Assembly: GCF_029382225.1 (NCBI RefSeq)
Contig: NZ_JARLTC010000034.1
Coordinates: 62,001-126,000 of the forward strand
Source: Spongiactinospora sp. TRM90649
Lineage (GTDB): Bacteria > Actinomycetota > Actinomycetes > Streptosporangiales > Streptosporangiaceae
Reading direction: 5' to 3'
Length of the DNA stretch: 64,000 nucleotides
A program made the position numbers and the translations under genes. This document shows positions 42,041 through 50,525 of this stretch, piece after piece. The notes below the pieces were generated by a model. The model was not told the origin of the DNA. It was given only the letters and a program-made list of their open reading frames with translations, and did not search any database. The number at the start of each line of letters is the position of its first letter. Position 1 is the stretch's first letter.

Positions 42041-42044
42041 CGCT

Positions 42045-42389
42045 TATGCCGATGCACCGCGCCAAAGCGGGCCGGCCGGGGTGATCGGCTTCTACGGCTA
42101 CCCGGACGCGCTCGACGGCGCGGACGGCCCGACGCGGTTCGCGTCCGAGATGTCCGCGCCCATCCTGGCGCTGTGGGGCGGCGCCGACGAAAGCATCCCG
42201 GCGCCCGTCGTGACCGCCTTCGGGGACGCGCTCGGCCGCGCGGGAATCGCGCACGAGTTCGTCACCTACCCGGGCGCTCCGCACGCCTTCTTCGGCCGGG
42301 GCGCGCCGGAACACGCCGACGCCTGCGCGGACGCGTTGGCCAGGGTGATGGCTTTCCTCGGCGAACGCCGCCCGACGATAAGTCGATAA
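42045..42389 (+). pseudogene. C-terminal fragment of a dienelactone-hydrolase-like protein
   Basis: The frame encodes AYADAPRQSGPAGVIGFYGYP, then SAPILALWGGADESIP with the catalytic Asp and YPGAPHAFFGRG with the catalytic His. The N-terminal half, including the nucleophile motif (GxCxGG), is absent and there is an in-frame stop just upstream. This is a remnant whose lost end lies at the same point as the lost N-terminus of the opposite-strand SRPBCC gene. Confidence 0.75.
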
Positions 42390-42585
42390 TTACTGAAATG
42401 TCGGGCGCGTTGGTATCGGATTCGGCAATCGCGCGGGAATCGCCGGACAGCGAAAACGCGATATGCGGTTATGCGCGCGAACTTTACCCGTCATCGCTGC
42501 CAAAAGCAGGGGCGTCGATTTATACTGGAGGCGATTGAGAGTAATACCCGCAACCGCGCTCGGGGAGGGTCGAATATACACGATC
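42390..42585. promoter_or_regulatory. AT-richer leader region of the GNAT-papain gene
   Basis: These 196 bases are AT-richer than their surroundings and contain TTATACT (near 42518-42526), a plausible -10 element about 60 bases before the start. No gene is supported in the region. The contrast in base composition suggests the downstream genes were acquired as a unit. Confidence 0.35.
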
Positions 42586-44157
42586 ATGCACTCGAGTCAC
42601 GCCGGTGGGGCGGGCGTCCCCCCGCCTCACGAGCGTTCGCCACTGGCTCGTTTCCGCGACGGCGACGTGGAAGCCTTCATCCACCAGACAGGCGCCAGGA
42701 TCTCCTACGACGCCTCCATCCTGGGCGTCGATCCCCGCACCTTCGAGCTGCAAGTCCGGCTGCACCTTCCGGCGCTGAGCCGTCGCGCGCTCACGAGCTG
42801 GCCCGCCGACCGCGTCTATGAAGCGGTCCGCATCCAGGCCCTGGTCCGCGCCGCCGAGATCCGGCTCGGCCTGGAAGACGCCGCCTACGACGCCCACACC
42901 TCGCTCCTGTGCAACGTGGACAAGGTCCACAGAGACCTCACCCTGATCCGGATCGACGGCTCGACCAGCCGCCTGCGGTTCGGCGAGGTCGATCCGTGGG
43001 CCGGTCACCGGGTCCAGGCCCGGATGCACTACCTGCGCAGCGAGCGGGCCGACACGGTGCTGCAGTTCGGGCTCTTCCTGCCCGGCGCGCAGATGCCGCT
43101 GACCTACCTGGCCTTCTCCCCGTGCGACCGGCGCTACATGCTCGACGCGCTGGCCCTGCTGGGCATCCCCGCCCACGCCGGGCGGGTGCTGGTGCTGACC
43201 CGCGTGCACGGGCTGCCCGGCATCCCGGCCAACCTGATGAGCCTGACCATCGGCCGGGCCCTGCGCGAGCTGCGGGCGCGCGGCGCCGCCGACAACGTCG
43301 TCACCGCCTTCAACCCGATGCTGGGGTTCAGCGGGGCGTCCTTCCGGGCGGCCGGGTTCGTCCCGGTGGCCTCGTGCCCGGTCACCTACTCCTACGACGC
43401 CGCCGGGTTCTTCCAGACCCGCCGCACCGCCACCGCCCCCACCGTGCAGCGCCTGGAGACCCCCGACAACATCCTGATGGTGCGCGGCGTCACCCGTACG
43501 GCCAAGCGTCGGCTGGCCGACTCCCTCACCGCCATCCACCGCGTCCCGCGCGAGACCTACGACCGCCGCGAGCCCGCCCGCCAGGGCGAGATCGACCCCG
43601 CCGACCAGGAGTGGGTGATCCGCCTGGCCGGTTACCGGGGCGTGTTGCAGTCCGCCTGGTCCTCGCGCACCGCCCACCCGCTCTACCTCGACGGTGCCCC
43701 GCCCGACGCCGCCCCGCCACGCGGCCAGTGCGGCGTGGCCTCGGTGTGGCTGGCCCGCCGGCTGCACGCCGAGCGGGGCATCGCCGCGCTCTACTGCGTG
43801 GGCAGCGTCACCTTCGCCGCGAACGACCGCCGCGCCGTCCGGCACCACTGCTGGATCGAGGTGGGCGACCCCGAAGACCCCCGTCGGGTCGTCATCGACC
43901 TCACCGCCGACCAGGCGGACGACGCGACGGAACCGGTCGTCTTCGCCAGGCACGCCGATCTCCTGGCGCGCGGCGTCTCCTACACGCCGGTCTCCCGGCA
44001 GCGGCTCGACGAGTTACCCGGCGACCGGGTATGGCGCCGCTTCCTGGCGCTCAGCGACGTGGTCGATCAGGGCGGTGCCGCCGGTCACGGTGACCCCGGC
44101 CAGGGCCGGACCACGGAGACCGGGAGGCGCCGACGCAGCAGACCAGCAATCGCCTAG
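42586..44157 (+). CDS. GNAT/Mom-like plus papain-like (transglutaminase-fold) fusion protein
   Basis: This 523-residue protein has three parts. Residues about 20-110 are unrecognised. Residues about 115-285 look like a GNAT fold of the Mom type (LAFSPCDRRYMLDALALLG; GRVLVLTRVHGLPGIPANLM; AFNPMLGFSGASFRAAGF). Residues about 345-475 look like a papain/transglutaminase fold with Cys382 in RGQCGVASVWLA, His421 in RHHCWIEVG and Asp438 in VVIDLTADQ, a complete triad. A disordered basic tail follows. The promoter region is AT-rich and GGAGG lies 17 bases before the ATG, too far to be ideal. The biochemical role is unknown. It precedes a membrane-protein gene by 41 bases. Confidence 0.7.
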   Translation: MHSSHAGGAGVPPPHERSPLARFRDGDVEAFIHQTGARISYDASILGVDPRTFELQVRLHLPALSRRALTSWPADRVYEAVRIQALVRAAEIRLGLEDAAYDAHTSLLCNVDKVHRDLTLIRIDGSTSRLRFGEVDPWAGHRVQARMHYLRSERADTVLQFGLFLPGAQMPLTYLAFSPCDRRYMLDALALLGIPAHAGRVLVLTRVHGLPGIPANLMSLTIGRALRELRARGAADNVVTAFNPMLGFSGASFRAAGFVPVASCPVTYSYDAAGFFQTRRTATAPTVQRLETPDNILMVRGVTRTAKRRLADSLTAIHRVPRETYDRREPARQGEIDPADQEWVIRLAGYRGVLQSAWSSRTAHPLYLDGAPPDAAPPRGQCGVASVWLARRLHAERGIAALYCVGSVTFAANDRRAVRHHCWIEVGDPEDPRRVVIDLTADQADDATEPVVFARHADLLARGVSYTPVSRQRLDELPGDRVWRRFLALSDVVDQGGAAGHGDPGQGRTTETGRRRRSRPAIA

Positions 44158-44198
44158 CACGACTTCTCACAGCCGGGACCAGCGGGGGACACAAGGTC

Positions 44199-45275
44199 AT
44201 GCCAAGCCCTCGGCCGTCCGTTCTCTTCCTGTCGTCCAATGCCAGGCGACGCTACGCGGAGGACATCCTCACCGCGCTGGCACTGCCCAGGGGAGCGGTC
44301 ATCCAGTTCAGATACGAGGTCAAGTACGTCCTGCCCGCGTTGCAGCAGTCCATCGCGAACATGTCCGTGATCGGCCGCAGATGCGTGCTGGCCTTCGTCG
44401 CCGACATCGACTCCGTGGGCCCGTTCCTGGTGCCCGTGCGCTACGCCTTCCTGACCGACGCGGAGTGCGCCGCCGACATGTTCGTCTTCCGGCTGCGCGT
44501 GGACGACTACACCGACCTCGACGACTACCCGCTGACCGAGGACGAGATCAGGACCGAGGGGCGCCGCTACCTCGACCGCCTGATCGAGGTCAACGATCAG
44601 CAGTACTACCCGGCCACCAGCCGGTTTCCCGACCTCCACATCCGCGACACGACCTATGACGAGTTCGCCGACGAGACCCAGGGCGCCTCGCAGAACTGGC
44701 TTGGCGTCGCCCGGCGGCTCGCCCAGCACCCCACCTTCAAGGACTCCTACTTCATCCGCATCGACGAGCCGGTCCTCGACCGGGGCGGCTCGGTGTCCTT
44801 CGACGAGCAGGGCCGCCTCTCGCTGTCGGACCGGCGGGCCGCCCGGCTGCGGGTCAGCTTCTTCACGCAGAGCTACTCCGAGGAGGGAGAGAAGGTGCTG
44901 TCCTGCGCCACGGACGGCACCTTCCTGAAGATCTCCTCCGACGACTCCTACGACGTCGCGCTGCGCTACGACGCCGTGGAGTTCTGGCTCCAGCCGGTGG
45001 TGACCAGTTTCGACGCGCTGGCCAGGGTGAGCGTCGGCTTCTCGCACCGGCACCCGGACGTCCCCGTGGTCAACGCCGGGTTCCCCGTGGTGGTCAGACG
45101 CTCGCGGTCACGCATCCTGACGCGGGTCACCTCCAGCGCGCTCGGCGCGTTCCTGGTCGCGCTGCCGGCCATCCTCGGCACCGGCTTCCCACTGAACATC
45201 CGCGTCCTGTTCGCGATCATGGGGGCCGGGCTGATCTCGGTCTCCACCATCGTGATCGCCAGGGGCGACCGATGA
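44199..45275 (+). CDS. Unknown protein with C-terminal membrane hairpin
   Basis: This 358-residue protein is not recognised. Residues 1-95 form an alpha/beta unit (VLFLSSNARRRYAEDILTAL; GRRCVLAFVADIDSVGPFLV). Acidic and Tyr-rich segments (VDDYTDLDDYPLTEDEIRTE) follow, then a predicted beta-rich domain (about 175-290). Two membrane helices close it (about 307-328 and 333-354) with almost no tail. It therefore presents a large soluble N-terminal part at the cytosolic membrane face. It sits 41 bases after the GNAT-papain gene on the same strand, so the two are probably one operon. Membrane-anchored effector or sensor is inference. Confidence 0.7.
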   Translation: MPSPRPSVLFLSSNARRRYAEDILTALALPRGAVIQFRYEVKYVLPALQQSIANMSVIGRRCVLAFVADIDSVGPFLVPVRYAFLTDAECAADMFVFRLRVDDYTDLDDYPLTEDEIRTEGRRYLDRLIEVNDQQYYPATSRFPDLHIRDTTYDEFADETQGASQNWLGVARRLAQHPTFKDSYFIRIDEPVLDRGGSVSFDEQGRLSLSDRRAARLRVSFFTQSYSEEGEKVLSCATDGTFLKISSDDSYDVALRYDAVEFWLQPVVTSFDALARVSVGFSHRHPDVPVVNAGFPVVVRRSRSRILTRVTSSALGAFLVALPAILGTGFPLNIRVLFAIMGAGLISVSTIVIARGDR

Positions 45276-45947
45276 GGCGGGCACCGCGCGCGGCCCCGGC
45301 CGGTCGGCGAACAGGTGCGGCCGGTCGGCGAAGGCCCGGCACAGCTCCTCGAACAGCGGGAGCAGGGCCGGGCAGCTCGACCCGATCTTCTGCCGGGCCA
45401 CCCGCTCGGTGCGCAGGTAGTCGGCCCACGCGGGGCGCAGCGGGTGGTGGTCGCCGAGAATGATCATCGCGTGCGGGAGCATCTTGTCGAGCGCGTAGAC
45501 GAACCGGCTCTCCGGGTCGGCCTGCGCGTGGTATTCGAGCAGGTCGCGCACCAGCCAGGGGAACGTCTCGCCGTACTCCGCGGCGATGATGGCCCTGGCC
45601 TGGGCCTCGCGCCTGGCCTTCTTCTCCCGCTCGGCCTCGTCGGCGTAGACCGAGACGTCGCCGGAGTAGATCTCGGCGAGGTCGTGAACCAGGGCGTAGC
45701 GGACGATCAGCCCGCCGTCGAGGGGTTCGTCCATCAGCGGGGCCAGGCAGTAGCCGACCAGGCCCAGGGAGAAGGAGTGCTCGGCGTCGTTCTCGTTCCT
45801 GCCGGGCAGGAAGGGCACCGTGGTGCTGCGGGCGACGTGGTACGGGGGCACGGCCAGCCCCTCCACCACGGTCATCAGCAGCCGCATGCCGGGGCCGGAT
45901 GCCGGAGCCTCCGGGGGCTCCCGTCGTTGGAAAATGCCGCTCGTCAT
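45108..45947 (-). CDS. HD-domain 5'-nucleotidase-like protein (YfbR/HDDC2 group)
   Basis: The frame has 279 residues. The HD core has His37 (PPYHVAR), His57 in NENDAEHSFS, His88-Asp89 in ALVHDLAEIYSGD and a later Asp in YALDKMLPHA. These are the metal ligands of deoxynucleoside 5'-monophosphatases. Conserved sequence ends near residue 210 (SSCPALLPLFEELCRAFADR). The last 55 codons lie antisense to the membrane protein gene and read as low-complexity, so the true stop may have been lost. Upstream of its start is the TnpB element. Such HD enzymes trim dNMP pools. Confidence 0.8.
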   Translation of the reverse strand: MTSGIFQRREPPEAPASGPGMRLLMTVVEGLAVPPYHVARSTTVPFLPGRNENDAEHSFSLGLVGYCLAPLMDEPLDGGLIVRYALVHDLAEIYSGDVSVYADEAEREKKARREAQARAIIAAEYGETFPWLVRDLLEYHAQADPESRFVYALDKMLPHAMIILGDHHPLRPAWADYLRTERVARQKIGSSCPALLPLFEELCRAFADRPHLFADRPGPRAVPASSVAPGDHDGGDRDQPGPHDREQDADVQWEAGAEDGRQRDQERAERAGGDPRQDA

Positions 45948-45951
45948 CTGA

Positions 45952-46770
45952 TGCCTCCGAGGAGACCCCCGCCTTCAGGTGGGGGAGGAATCGAACTCCC
46001 GCCTCGCGGGGCAGGGCAGACAAATCCGCCGAATCGAACAACCGTGCGACCCGCGGTTGATCGCGCGATACGATGCCAGGCGTGGCGCAGGTCGTGAAGC
46101 GGGCCTTCAAGTACCGCTTCTACCCGACCCCCGGGCAGGCCGAAGAACTCGCCCGGACGTTCGGTTGCGTCCGCCTGGTGTACAACAAGGCCCTGGAGGA
46201 ACGCACACGCACCTACAGGCTGGAGGGGCGTCGCGTCTCCTCTACGGAGTCCTCGGCCATGCTCACCGGGTGGAAGCGCGGCGGTGAGTTCGGGTTCCTG
46301 TCGGAGGTGTCCTGCGTGCCGTTGCGGCAGGCGCTGCGGCATTTGCTCGAGAACCAAGTGATCGCCGTGGAAGACCTTGCCGTGCGGAACGTGGTCCGCA
46401 ACCGCTCGCCGGCACGGGCTGTTTCCGATGCGTCCTGGCGGGAGTTGCCTTCGATGCTGGAGTACAAGGCGGCCTGGTACGGGCGCACGCTGGTGGTGGT
46501 GGATCGCTGGTTCCCCTCCTCCAGGGTGTGCTCGGTGTGCGGGGCGCTGCGGGAGGCGATGCCACTGGAGGTCCGGGAGTGGGTGTGCGCCTGCGGCGTG
46601 GTCCATGATCGGGATGTGAACGCGGCCCGTAACGTGCTCGCCGCAGGGCTTGCGGAGAGCTGAAACGCCTGTGGAGCCGGTGTAAGACCTCATGGGGAGA
46701 CCTCCTCGGCGGGCGGTCGGTGGTGAAGCAGGAATCCCCTTCCTGCGGCGCGGGGGAGGAGCCAATTGAC
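45952..46770 (+). mobile_element. Degenerate IS200/IS605-family (IS1341-type) TnpB element
   Basis: A truncated tnpB lies between terminal hairpins. The left side has CCCCC...GGGGG arms around 45966-45987. The right side has a CCCC/GGGG hairpin around 46730-46760 after the gene, where such elements encode the guide RNA scaffold. CCGAGGAG near the left end recurs inverted as CTCCTCGG near 46704. No tnpA is present, so the element is non-autonomous. Exact ends cannot be fixed. Confidence 0.55.
46073..46663 (+). pseudogene. tnpB: TnpB with internal deletion of the RuvC-I region
   Basis: Only 196 residues remain of about 380-400. The N-terminus (KRAFKYRFYPTPGQAEELARTFG, in parts) and VPLRQALRHL are joined directly to ENQVIAVEDLAVRNVVRN. 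About 190 residues are lost, including the first catalytic Asp of RuvC. The RuvC-II Glu100, the zinc finger (Cys153, 156, 172, 174) and the RuvC-III Asp181 (HDRDVNAARN) survive in frame. It cannot cleave DNA, but an RNA- or DNA-binding remnant could still be made. Confidence 0.8.
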
Positions 46771-46898
46771 TCGCCCATCGCCCGTCCATCGCGGTTTCGG
46801 GTCCTCAGAGTAGCTTTTCATTGACCGTCCGTCATCGCTTATGGTGACGAATTGTTGATGACTATCAACGCAGAGTCATGAAGGTCGTGAACGACGGC

Positions 46899-47618
46899 TC
46901 AGGCCAGGCAGCGCAGGGCCGAGACGATGCCGTCGTCGAGCGGATGGCCGGCGGGCAGGCGTCCCACGGTCGCCTCGACGAAATCGGAAGCCGAGAGCAC
47001 CGCCTCGGCGCCGTCGGCCACCACGCGGACGCGCTCGCCGCCGGGCTCCACGGTGACCCCCGCGTCGCGCTCGCCGAGCGCGAACCGGCCCACCTGGACG
47101 CGCCAGGCCGTACGCCCGGCGGCCTCCTGCGGCGACACCGGCACCCCCACGTCGTCGGCGTGGGTGGCCAGCTCCGAGGCGTAGTGGAAGGTCTGCGCCC
47201 CCACCGGGTACGGCCCGGCGAGGGTCGGCAGCATGGCGTCGGCGCCCCGCTCGCGCATCCGGCGGCGGGTCTCGCCGTTCTTCTCCCGCCACTCGGCCAG
47301 CACGTCGGCGTACGGCACGCCGCGCCGCTCACGCACGCACCAGTCGTTGAAGTCGTCGAGACCGGCCACCCCCTCGCGGGCCAGCAGATCGGACATCCCC
47401 GCCAGATCGTCGTCCAGACAGGCGTGGTTGTACAGCTCCTCCCCGGCCAGATGCGCGAGCACGTCGCGGACCGACCACCCGTCCGCCCGCGAGGGACGGT
47501 CGCGGGCCTGCTCGCCCGGCCCGGCGAAGAAGCGGCCGAGCCGGGCCGCCTCGGCGTCGTAGAGGTCGAACGGGTCGAGGCCCGCGAGCGCCTGGTCGTC
47601 GATCGTCATGTTCGTCAC
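46899..47618 (-). CDS. DinB-fold maleylpyruvate-isomerase-type mycothiol-dependent protein
   Basis: This 239-residue protein has the N-terminal four-helix MDMPI domain (DGWSVRDVLAHLAGEELYNHACL, in parts; HYASELATHADDVGVPV), with metal-binding His in LAHLAGEE and in ATHADD and Glu in GEE. A C-terminal domain follows (about 165-239). Members use mycothiol as cofactor for isomerase or S-transferase reactions. The GTG at 47618 or ATG at 47609 is the start. It is divergent from the GNAT gene. Confidence 0.85.
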   Translation of the reverse strand: MTNMTIDDQALAGLDPFDLYDAEAARLGRFFAGPGEQARDRPSRADGWSVRDVLAHLAGEELYNHACLDDDLAGMSDLLAREGVAGLDDFNDWCVRERRGVPYADVLAEWREKNGETRRRMRERGADAMLPTLAGPYPVGAQTFHYASELATHADDVGVPVSPQEAAGRTAWRVQVGRFALGERDAGVTVEPGGERVRVVADGAEAVLSASDFVEATVGRLPAGHPLDDGIVSALRCLA

Positions 47619-47689
47619 GCTACCCGCTGACCAGGCACGTACCCGGTAATCGGTTGCCCGGCGCGGTCGCCGGTCAGCAGAATCGGCGG

Positions 47690-48196
47690 GTGGGGATCCG
47701 AGAGGCGGAGGCGGCCGAACTGCCGTGGCTCCGCGAGATCGAACGCGCCGCCGGGAGTCTGTTCCGCGACGCGGGCATGCCGGAGATCGCCGACGATGAC
47801 CCGCCGTCGCCGGAGGTGCTGGCCGCCTACCAGCGTGCCGGGCGGGCCTGGGTGGGGCTGGACGACACCGGAGCGGTGAGCGCGTACCTGCTGGCCGATC
47901 CGCTCGACGGCAACGTCCACGTCGAGCAGGTGTCCGTCCATCCGCGCGCTGCCCGGCGCGGGCTGGGGCGGGCGCTGATCGACCACGTCGCGGGCTGGGC
48001 GGCCGGGCGTGGCGCGCCCGCGCTCACCCTGACCACGTTCAGGGACGTGCCGTGGAACGCGCCCTACTACGCGCGGTGCGGCTTTCGCGTCCTGGCCGAG
48101 GGCGAGCTGACTCCGGGGCTGCGCGAGCTGCGCGCCCGTGAGGCGGCGCACGGCCTGGACCGCTGGCCGCGCGTCTGCATGCGCCGCGACCTGTGA
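47690..48196 (+). CDS. GNAT-family N-acetyltransferase
   Basis: From GTG 47690 this is 168 residues. The GNAT core is clear: GIREAEAAELPWLREIERAA at the start, the acetyl-CoA pyrophosphate loop in VEQVSVHPRAARRGLGRALIDHV, and NAPYYARCGFRVL near the end. The substrate is unknown. It converges with the fluoride channel genes, leaving three bases. An in-frame upstream start at 47654 is possible but has no ribosome-binding site. Confidence 0.9.
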   Translation: MGIREAEAAELPWLREIERAAGSLFRDAGMPEIADDDPPSPEVLAAYQRAGRAWVGLDDTGAVSAYLLADPLDGNVHVEQVSVHPRAARRGLGRALIDHVAGWAAGRGAPALTLTTFRDVPWNAPYYARCGFRVLAEGELTPGLRELRAREAAHGLDRWPRVCMRRDL

Positions 48197-48199
48197 GCG

Positions 48200-48559
48200 C
48201 TAGACGAGGTCGCCGATGAGCATCCCGGCGAAGGCGGCGGCGAGCCCGGCGGCGATGCTGCCCCCGGCGTACCACGCGGCCCGCGCGCGCCCGCCGTCCG
48301 TGAACAGGCGCACGGTCTCATAGCCGAACGTGGAGTACGTGGTCAGCGCGCCGCAGAACCCGGCGCCGGCCAGGGCCGTCACCGGCCCGTCCGGCGCCGC
48401 CGCCGTGGCCAGGAACCCGAGCAGCCACGAACCGGCCAGGTTGACGGCGAACGTGCCCCACGGGAACGTCGAGGTGGTCCTGGACCGGACGATCCGGTCG
48501 GTGAGGTAGCGCAGCGGCGCGCCGACGGCGGCGCCCACGGCGACCAGCAGCAGGGTCAT
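48200..48559 (-). CDS. crcB: Fluoride channel subunit FluC/CrcB (second copy)
   Basis: This 119-residue protein has four membrane helices and the signatures GAPLRYLTDR, TFAVNLAGSWLLGFL and GFCGALTTYSTFGYET. The central Asn and the Thr-Tyr-Ser-Thr-Phe-Gly segment form the fluoride pore and sodium site. It overlaps the other copy by ATGA. The pair probably forms an antiparallel heterodimer as in other actinomycetes. No fluoride riboswitch was seen upstream. Confidence 0.93.
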   Translation of the reverse strand: MTLLLVAVGAAVGAPLRYLTDRIVRSRTTSTFPWGTFAVNLAGSWLLGFLATAAAPDGPVTALAGAGFCGALTTYSTFGYETVRLFTDGGRARAAWYAGGSIAAGLAAAFAGMLIGDLV

Positions 48560-48987
48560 GGGCGGCTCCGCCCGATGCCGAACAGCCGCCTGGTCAGCAC
48601 GACCGCGAGGCTCACCGCGACCAGCGCCGCGACGAGCGTGCCGCCCAGGTAGGCCAGCGCGCCCGGCACCGAGCCCGCCCGCAGCGCCGCCAGCGCGTCC
48701 ACGGTGTAGGCCGAGAAGGTGGTGAACCCGCCGAGCACGCCGACGCCCAGGAACGGGCGGGCCAGCGGATGCGCCCGGCCGGTCTCGGTCACCACGATCA
48801 TGAGCACGCCGATCAGGAAGCACCCGGCCACGTTGATCCAGAAGGTCACCCAGGCGAACGTGCCCGGGGCGTGCGGGAACACCTCGGTGAGCAGGTGGCG
48901 CGACATCGCGCCGATCACGCCGCCCGCGGACACCGCCGCGATCGTCGCCGCCTCGCCCGGCTTCCTGGCCGCCGCCGACCCGGCCAT
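48556..48987 (-). CDS. crcB: Fluoride channel subunit FluC/CrcB (first copy)
   Basis: From ATG 48987, with GGAG six bases upstream, this is 143 residues; GTG 48993 is the alternative. Four helices carry GGVIGAMSRHLL, FWINVAGCFLIG and GVLGGFTTFSAYTVD. A charged N-terminus (ARKPGEAAT) precedes the first helix. It is translationally coupled to the second copy. Together they export fluoride passively as a dual-topology channel. Confidence 0.92.
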   Translation of the reverse strand: MAGSAAARKPGEAATIAAVSAGGVIGAMSRHLLTEVFPHAPGTFAWVTFWINVAGCFLIGVLMIVVTETGRAHPLARPFLGVGVLGGFTTFSAYTVDALAALRAGSVPGALAYLGGTLVAALVAVSLAVVLTRRLFGIGRSRP

Positions 48988-49106
48988 GGTCACTCCGTCC
49001 CGCGGGCGGCCACGCGGCGGGCCGTCCGGTCGAGGTGGGGGGACCGCGCGGCGGACATACTCCGACAGTAGTCCTGCCGACCTGGTGCTCGGGTCCGCCG
49101 CTCCGA

Positions 49107-50459
49107 TCAGGACGCCGCCGGGACCAGCCGGGCGGGCCCCTCGGGCGCGCGGTCCGGGTGCCAGCCGGACGGCCAGACGTGCGCCTGGTCCGGGTCGCTG
49201 GCGATCGCGCCCTCGAACCGGAGCGCCGACGTGAACGCGGTGTCGGCGAACCGCACCGTGCGCATGAACGAGGCGCGGCTGAAGTCGGCGTCCCTGGCGA
49301 AGGAGGCGCCGCCGAAGTCCGCGTCGCCCGCGAACACGGCCTCCCGCAGGTCCGCCTCGCCCTCGAAGGAGCCGCCGTCGAAGCCGGCCTGCCCGCTGAA
49401 GATCGCCCTGGCGAAGCCCGCGTGCCTGCCGAACGTCACGTCGCGGAACCAGGCATCGGCGTTGAAGGACGTGCCGCCGAACCCGGCCGCGCCGCTGAAG
49501 GTCGCCCCGCGGAACCGGACCGTGCCGTCGAAGGTCACGCCGCCGAACCAGCCGCTGCCGTTGAACGCCGCGCCGCTGAAGTCGGCGGGACGCTCGAAGG
49601 TGGCGCCGCTGAACTCGGCGTTGCCCGCGAACACGGCCCGGGTGAAGGTCGCGGTGCCGAACGTGCAGGAGCTGAAGTCGGGGTCGATGAGCGTCGCGCC
49701 GGTCAGGTCCAGGCGCACCTCCGCCCAGAAGGAGCCTGGCGAGGCCGAGCGGTTCTCCCGCAGGTGGTTCGCCAGGACGCCCTGCGCGGTGAGGCGGACC
49801 TGGAGCTCCCCCTCGCGGCCGTTGCCCGTCGCGCCCGGGTGGTACGGCATGCGCAGGTACGCGCAGAGCAGGTTCACGACGGTCTGACGGTGGCCGGGGT
49901 CGGCCTCCGCCAGGCGTTCCAGGCCGTACAGGCCCGCCAGCCGGACGGCGGGCTGCGCGTGCCCCAGTTGCTCGGCGGCCCTGACGTAGAGGTCGGTGAT
50001 CCGGCGTTCCGCCGCGTCGCGCTCGGCGGCGTCGGCGACCCGTTCGGCGTGCCGTGCCGTCCGGTCGGCCTCGTAGGCGGCGCGGGCGCTGTCCAGCTCG
50101 CGGTGGCGCTGACGCCGGAAGGCGAGACCCAGCACGGCCAGCGCGCCGGTCGCCGTCCCGGCGAGCAGTGCGGTGAACAGCACCACGTCCAGGCCGGGAG
50201 GGTCCGTCAAGGCCGACGGGAGGTCAAGCGACGAGAGGGGAGGCCGATTCACCCCGAGCAGCAGCAGCCAGGAGGTGGCCGCGGCGACCGCGAGGATCAC
50301 GATGACGATCGGCAGGACCCACACGATCGCGGGGACGGGCCTGCGGCGTCGTGGAACGGGCTCCGGCCCGGGACGGGGTTCCGCTGAGGGGGCCTCCGCC
50401 GCTTCGGCGGGACCGGTTGAGGGCGCGGACGGACGCCGACGCCGGGCCGTAATGCGCAT
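49107..50459 (-). CDS. Membrane-anchored pentapeptide-repeat protein
   Basis: This 450-residue protein begins with an Arg/Pro-rich cytosolic tail, then two helices (about 42-66 and 90-112). A charged coiled-coil-like stretch (QRHRELDSARAAYEADRTAR) and a helical domain (RLAGLYGLERLAEADPGHRQ) follow. From about residue 250 to 420 there is a pentapeptide-repeat domain with F/A-centred units such as ATFTRAVFAGNAEFSGATF. This forms a right-handed beta-helix. The coiled-coil plus RLAGLYALERLA part is common to a large actinobacterial family of unknown role. Confidence 0.88.
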   Translation of the reverse strand: MRITARRRRPSAPSTGPAEAAEAPSAEPRPGPEPVPRRRRPVPAIVWVLPIVIVILAVAAATSWLLLLGVNRPPLSSLDLPSALTDPPGLDVVLFTALLAGTATGALAVLGLAFRRQRHRELDSARAAYEADRTARHAERVADAAERDAAERRITDLYVRAAEQLGHAQPAVRLAGLYGLERLAEADPGHRQTVVNLLCAYLRMPYHPGATGNGREGELQVRLTAQGVLANHLRENRSASPGSFWAEVRLDLTGATLIDPDFSSCTFGTATFTRAVFAGNAEFSGATFERPADFSGAAFNGSGWFGGVTFDGTVRFRGATFSGAAGFGGTSFNADAWFRDVTFGRHAGFARAIFSGQAGFDGGSFEGEADLREAVFAGDADFGGASFARDADFSRASFMRTVRFADTAFTSALRFEGAIASDPDQAHVWPSGWHPDRAPEGPARLVPAAS

Positions 50460-50525
50460 ACCGCCCTATCCTCATTCGCCCGCCGATCGTTACGCCCGCC
50501 CTCGACCGGGCAGGTGGGAGCCGGG

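Noticed and set aside
45980-46010. tRNA-like T-arm string GGAATCGAACTCCC
   Set aside because: No acceptor stem, anticodon arm or D-arm can be drawn around it. It lies in the hairpin-rich left end of the TnpB element.
48988-49106. Possible fluoride riboswitch before the crcB pair
   Set aside because: The conserved pseudoknot core of the fluoride riboswitch could not be found in either strand of the spacer.
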